DNA of 11,152 bases from NCBI GenBank assembly GCA_030691585.1, contig JAUYEC010000156.1:1-11152 (forward strand). Direction: 5' to 3'. Made by a program: the position numbers and the translations under genes. The notes under the pieces were generated by a model, which saw nothing but the letters and a program-made list of their open reading frames with translations, did not search any database and had not been told where the DNA came from. Origin of the DNA: Candidatus Omnitrophota bacterium (GTDB lineage: Bacteria > Omnitrophota > Gorgyraeia > Gygaellales > Profunditerraquicolaceae). Numbering within the stretch: the first letter of the stretch is position 1; the number at the start of each line of letters is the position of its first letter. Positions 3,640 to 11,152 of this stretch are shown piece after piece.

Positions 3640-6600
3640 ATGATCAAGCGCAAGAGTTTTGCCAAGCTCAAAGATATCTATGAAATGCCGAATCTCCTGG
3701 ACGTCCAGCTTGACGCTTACAGGGAATTTTTGCAGATGGATGTGCCTGCGCGGGGACGTCTGCGCCAGGGCCTGCAGGAAGTCTTTGAAGAGATTTTTCC
3801 GATCGAGGGCCCGAACCGTTCGGTGAAACTGGATTTTATCTGCTATACCCTTGGAAAACCTAAGTACGATATTTCAGAAGCCAAGGTCAGGTCGCTGACT
3901 TATGCGGCACCCCTGAAGGTAAAATTCCGCCTGACTACACCCAACGAGACCAAAGAACAGGATGCTTATTTCGGCGATATCCCGCTGATGACCGATGTCG
4001 GCACTTTTATCATAAACGGCGATGAACGTGTCGTGGTCAGCCAGCTGCAGCGCTCTCCCGGAGTTTCTTTTGAAGAAGAATTACATCCGACCGGTAAAAA
4101 GATATTGTACGGCAGGGTCATCCCTTACCGCGGGGCATGGCTTGAGTTTAAATACGACCTGACCGAAACCATTCTTGCTTATGTTGACCGCCGCAGGAAT
4201 TTCCCCGCCACACAGATCCTGCGTATTTTAGGTTTTTCACAGGACAGCGACATTATTAAAGCCTTTTCCAAGGAACATCCGGAGATCATCAATACCCTGA
4301 AGAAAGATTTCACTAAGAATAAAGAAGAAGCATACCTGGATTTTTACCGCAAGATGCGGCCGACAGAGCCGGTAACCAAAGAAGCGGCCGAGAACCTGTT
4401 TTACCGGATGTTTTTTGATCCGGCCCGCTATGACCTGGAGAGAGCGGGAAGATTTATTTTAAACCGTAAGCTGGGAATGGAAGTTTCGCTGGAAAAACGC
4501 ATCCTGGACTCGGACACGGTGATCAAGGTCATCGAATACCTGATTGGCCTCTCGGATGGTATCGGAAAAATTGACGATATAGATCATCTGGGCAACCGCA
4601 GGGTCAAAACCGTGGGTGAACTGGTGCAGAACCAGGTCAGGATAGGGCTATCGCGGCTCGAACGTTCCATCCGCGAACGCTTAAGCATCCTGGGTGAATT
4701 TGATAATCTTAACGTCCATTACTTGATCAATTCAAAACTGCTATCCAACCAGATCCGGGATTTCTTCGCCCGCAGCCAGCTTTCCCAGTTTATGGACCAG
4801 GTCAACCCGCTGGCGGAGATGACCCACAAGAGAAGGCTCAGCGCCCTGGGCCCGGGTGGATTATCGCGTGAACGCGCCGGTTTTGAAGTCAGAGATATCC
4901 ATCCGTCGCATTACGGCCGGGTCTGTCCCATTGAGACGCCTGAAGGGCCGAACATCGGCCTGATCGCCTCTCTAAGCAGCTACGCGCGGGTGAATCCGCT
5001 TGGCCTGTTGGAGACGCCTTATAGAAAGGCCGAAGACGGCCGCGTGACCAAGAAAATAGATTACCTTACCGCCGATATTGAAGAAGATAAGATCATCGCG
5101 CAGGCTAACGTCCCGCTGGACGCTGAGGGTCATTTTGTCGATCGCGAGGTTTCCTGCCGTTATAAAGATGATTTCCCTAAAGTTGCCCCGAAGAACGTCC
5201 AGTATATGGACGTTTCCCCGAAACAGCTGGTTTCGGTGGCCGCCGCGTTGATCCCGTTTTTGGAGCACGACGACGCAAACCGCGCGCTGATGGGTTCAAA
5301 CATGCAGAGGCAGGCAGTGCCCTTGATGATCACTGAATCGCCCGTAGTCGGAACACAGATGGAAGAAAAAGTAGCCAGGGATTCCGGAACAGTGGTCATA
5401 GCCCAGGAATCCGGAAAGGTCAATAGCGTCAGTTCTTCGGATATAACCATCGGCAAAAGAACTTATGAATTAAAGAAATTCCTGCGCACCAACGCCGATA
5501 CCTGCCTGAACCAGAGGCCCCTGGTCAAGCCCGGCCAGCATGTGGAAAAAGGCGACGCGATAGCAGACGGCATCGGCACAAAAGAAGGAGAGCTGGCACT
5601 GGGAAAGAACGTGCTCTGCGCGTTCCTGCCCTGGCGCGGCTACAACTTTGAAGACGCGATCCTCATCAGCAACAAGTTGGTCAAAGAAGATACCTTTACC
5701 TCTATACACATTGAGGAATTCGAGATAGAAGCCACGGAAACGCGCCTGGGTAATGAAGAGATCACCTCTGACATACCCAATGTCAGCGAAGAATCGCGCG
5801 GCAACTTAGACGAGAACGGAATTATACGTCTCGGGGCCGAAGTGGAACCAGGAGACATTCTGGTGGGTAAGATCACTCCCAAGACCGATGTCGAGCCTTC
5901 TCCTGAAGAGCGCTTATTGCGGGCGATATTCGGTGAAAAAGCCGGCGACGTGCGCGATTCGTCATTGATCGTGCCTCCGGGCGTTGAAGGTGTGGTCATA
6001 GATGTGCATGTGTTTCAGCGCAAGGACCGCGGCCGCAAGTCCAAGGAGGAAAAGACAAAAGAATTGGCCAAGATCCGCGAGATAAGAGCATATTACAGGC
6101 AGGAAATAGAATTTGTGGAACAGGAAAAAATAGCCCGCTTGAGCCAGATCCTGGGCGTGGACAAAAAGAAAGTTCTGAATTTTGATTATAGCGATAACGA
6201 AGAGGCCAAGATCTCAGCCGCCTCATTCGACGAGCAGATACGCGAGTTGCTCTCCGAAGAGGAACAGGAGATTGAAAAAGTCAGGCGCGGAGACGAATTG
6301 CCGGCGGGTGTCCTAAAAAGGGTGGTAGTTTATATCGCCACCAAGCGCAGGCTCGCCGAAGGCGACAAGCTGGCCGGCAGGCACGGGAACAAGGGTGTTG
6401 TAGCCAGGCTCCTTCCCGAGGAAGATATGCCCTATATGGCAGACGGTACTCCGGTAGAAGTGGTCCTGAATCCGCTGGGTGTGCCCTCGCGTATGAACGT
6501 GGGGCAGATCCTCGAGTGCCACCTTGGCTGGGCGGCAAAAGTATTGGGCATATCGGTCAGCTGCCCTGTTTTTGATGGCGCGACCGAAAGCGAAATCAAA

Positions 6601-7044
6601 GAAATGCTCAAAAAAGCCGGATTGCCTGAAGACGGAAAGACCACGCTTTATGACGGTTATACCGGAGAACCCTTTGATCAGAAGATCACGGTAGGTTACC
6701 TTTATATAATGAAGCTGATCCACCTTGTTGATGAAAAGATCCACGCCCGTTCCATCGGGCCCTATTCACTGGTGACCCAGCAGCCATTGGGCGGCAAGGC
6801 GCAATTCGGCGGCCAGAGGCTGGGCGAAATGGAAGTCTGGGCGCTGGAGGCGTATGGCGCGGCATTCAGTTTACAGGAAATGTTGACCGTAAAGAGCGAC
6901 GACGTCTCCGGCAGGACCAGGATCTATGAGGCCATCGTCAAGGGCGAACAGCGCTTGAGCCACGGCACGCCCGAATCGTTCAACGTGTTAATTAAAGAAT
7001 TACAAGGTCTGGGTCTGGACATTCGGACAGAAAAGGCGAAATAA
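3640..7044 (+). CDS. rpoB: DNA-directed RNA polymerase subunit beta
   Basis: Beta forms one half of the RNA polymerase active-site cleft and binds nucleotides, the RNA-DNA hybrid and rifampicin. The 1134-residue product starts at ATG 3640 after AAGGAAGG (3629-3636). The protrusion/lobe block ERVVVSQLQRSPGV is at 129-142. The rifampicin pocket (about 381-404) keeps the residues equivalent to E. coli D516, H526, R529 and S531 (D386, H396, R399, S401), but has Val at the N518 position and Ala at the S522 position. CPIETPEGPNIGL begins at 429. The catalytic block GDKLAGRHGNKG is at 908-919 with lysines K910 and K918. The switch/clamp block starts HARSIGPYSL at 1035, and the C-terminal end is PESFNVLIKEL. 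It is shorter than the E. coli protein (1342) because large lineage inserts are absent. It is one nucleotide from rpoC. Confidence 0.99.
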   Translation: MIKRKSFAKLKDIYEMPNLLDVQLDAYREFLQMDVPARGRLRQGLQEVFEEIFPIEGPNRSVKLDFICYTLGKPKYDISEAKVRSLTYAAPLKVKFRLTTPNETKEQDAYFGDIPLMTDVGTFIINGDERVVVSQLQRSPGVSFEEELHPTGKKILYGRVIPYRGAWLEFKYDLTETILAYVDRRRNFPATQILRILGFSQDSDIIKAFSKEHPEIINTLKKDFTKNKEEAYLDFYRKMRPTEPVTKEAAENLFYRMFFDPARYDLERAGRFILNRKLGMEVSLEKRILDSDTVIKVIEYLIGLSDGIGKIDDIDHLGNRRVKTVGELVQNQVRIGLSRLERSIRERLSILGEFDNLNVHYLINSKLLSNQIRDFFARSQLSQFMDQVNPLAEMTHKRRLSALGPGGLSRERAGFEVRDIHPSHYGRVCPIETPEGPNIGLIASLSSYARVNPLGLLETPYRKAEDGRVTKKIDYLTADIEEDKIIAQANVPLDAEGHFVDREVSCRYKDDFPKVAPKNVQYMDVSPKQLVSVAAALIPFLEHDDANRALMGSNMQRQAVPLMITESPVVGTQMEEKVARDSGTVVIAQESGKVNSVSSSDITIGKRTYELKKFLRTNADTCLNQRPLVKPGQHVEKGDAIADGIGTKEGELALGKNVLCAFLPWRGYNFEDAILISNKLVKEDTFTSIHIEEFEIEATETRLGNEEITSDIPNVSEESRGNLDENGIIRLGAEVEPGDILVGKITPKTDVEPSPEERLLRAIFGEKAGDVRDSSLIVPPGVEGVVIDVHVFQRKDRGRKSKEEKTKELAKIREIRAYYRQEIEFVEQEKIARLSQILGVDKKKVLNFDYSDNEEAKISAASFDEQIRELLSEEEQEIEKVRRGDELPAGVLKRVVVYIATKRRLAEGDKLAGRHGNKGVVARLLPEEDMPYMADGTPVEVVLNPLGVPSRMNVGQILECHLGWAAKVLGISVSCPVFDGATESEIKEMLKKAGLPEDGKTTLYDGYTGEPFDQKITVGYLYIMKLIHLVDEKIHARSIGPYSLVTQQPLGGKAQFGGQRLGEMEVWALEAYGAAFSLQEMLTVKSDDVSGRTRIYEAIVKGEQRLSHGTPESFNVLIKELQGLGLDIRTEKAK

Positions 7045-7045
7045 T

Positions 7046-11086
<4,041 letters not shown>

Positions 11087-11095
11087 ATATTTTTT

Positions 11096-11124
11096 GTAGG
11101 GGCGGGTTTCAAACCCGCCCCTAC
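11096..11124. repeat. 29-nt perfect palindrome, GTAG-ended family, after rpoC
   Basis: GTAGGGGCGGGTTT and AAACCCGCCCCTAC are exact reverse complements around a central C. It begins 10 nt after the rpoC stop codon. A T-rich stretch (TATTTTTTG) precedes rather than follows the hairpin, and AAAGGCGGG comes after it, so it does not fit an intrinsic terminator in the + direction. It is the same sequence as 3521-3549 read on the opposite strand, meaning the family occurs in either orientation. Confidence 0.87.
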
Positions 11125-11152
11125 AAAGGCGGGTGCGGGATTTCGCCCGAAT
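11125..11152. other. GC-rich tail with a short dyad, cut by the window end
   Basis: After the last palindrome, CGGG (11136-11139) pairs with CCCG (11146-11149) around ATTTCG; CGGG at 11130-11133 is an alternative partner. GGCGGG at 11128 repeats the core of the neighbouring palindrome. This may be the start of a second repeat unit or simply the spacer before the next gene (often rpsL in this gene order). Too little is visible to decide. Confidence 0.3.

Noticed and set aside
11096..11124. Intrinsic terminator after rpoC
   Set aside because: The hairpin is strong, but the T-rich tract precedes it and AAAGGCGGG follows, so the canonical order is wrong in the + direction. In the - direction the hairpin is followed by A-rich sequence.

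Overview
The window is a bacterial housekeeping locus read entirely on the + strand: tRNA-Thr(GGT) - rpmG - tRNA-Trp(CCA) - secE - nusG - rplK - rplA - rplJ - rplL - rpoB - rpoC. This is the widely conserved secE-nusG / L11-L1-L10-L12 / beta-beta' block. All nine proteins are recognisable and look intact. I see no phage, transposase, CRISPR array, toxin, defence gene or other accessory gene. The source is a bacterium. The beta' subunit carries an insertion of about 160 residues in the trigger loop, as in Gram-negative-type lineages, and beta is short (1134 aa). The repeat-laden gaps resemble those of uncultured candidate phyla such as Omnitrophota or other PVC-related groups. That placement is a guess, not something the sequence proves.

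Layout. 1-466: tRNA-Thr, a 139-nt structured spacer, ribosomal protein L33 and tRNA-Trp. 467-1393: a spacer with palindromes, secE, a 103-nt repeat-rich spacer, and nusG. 1393-3501: the four large-subunit proteins L11, L1, L10 and L7/L12. 3502-3639: a spacer packed with palindromes. 3640-11086: rpoB and rpoC, one nucleotide apart. 11087-11152: another palindrome and the window end. No gene-free stretch reaches 300 bases.

The genes work together in gene expression. L11, L1, L10, L12 and L33 build the 50S subunit, including both stalks. RpoB and RpoC form the RNA polymerase active centre. NusG couples polymerase to elongation factors and ribosomes, SecE is part of the protein-export channel, and the tRNAs serve translation.

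The unusual part lies between the genes. Tight junctions (nusG/rplK overlap 1 nt, rplK/rplA 2 nt, rplJ/rplL 12 nt, rpoB/rpoC 1 nt) contain nothing extra. Every longer gap holds at least one strong inverted repeat, apart from the 17-nt lead-in to tRNA-Trp. Most belong to one family of near-perfect 27-29-nt palindromes with GTAG...CTAC ends and an interchangeable core. A second, bulged repeat type fills the secE-nusG gap, and a third structured element lies between tRNA-Thr and rpmG. None has a canonical terminator T-tract directly after it. No convincing sigma70-type promoter was found in any gap.
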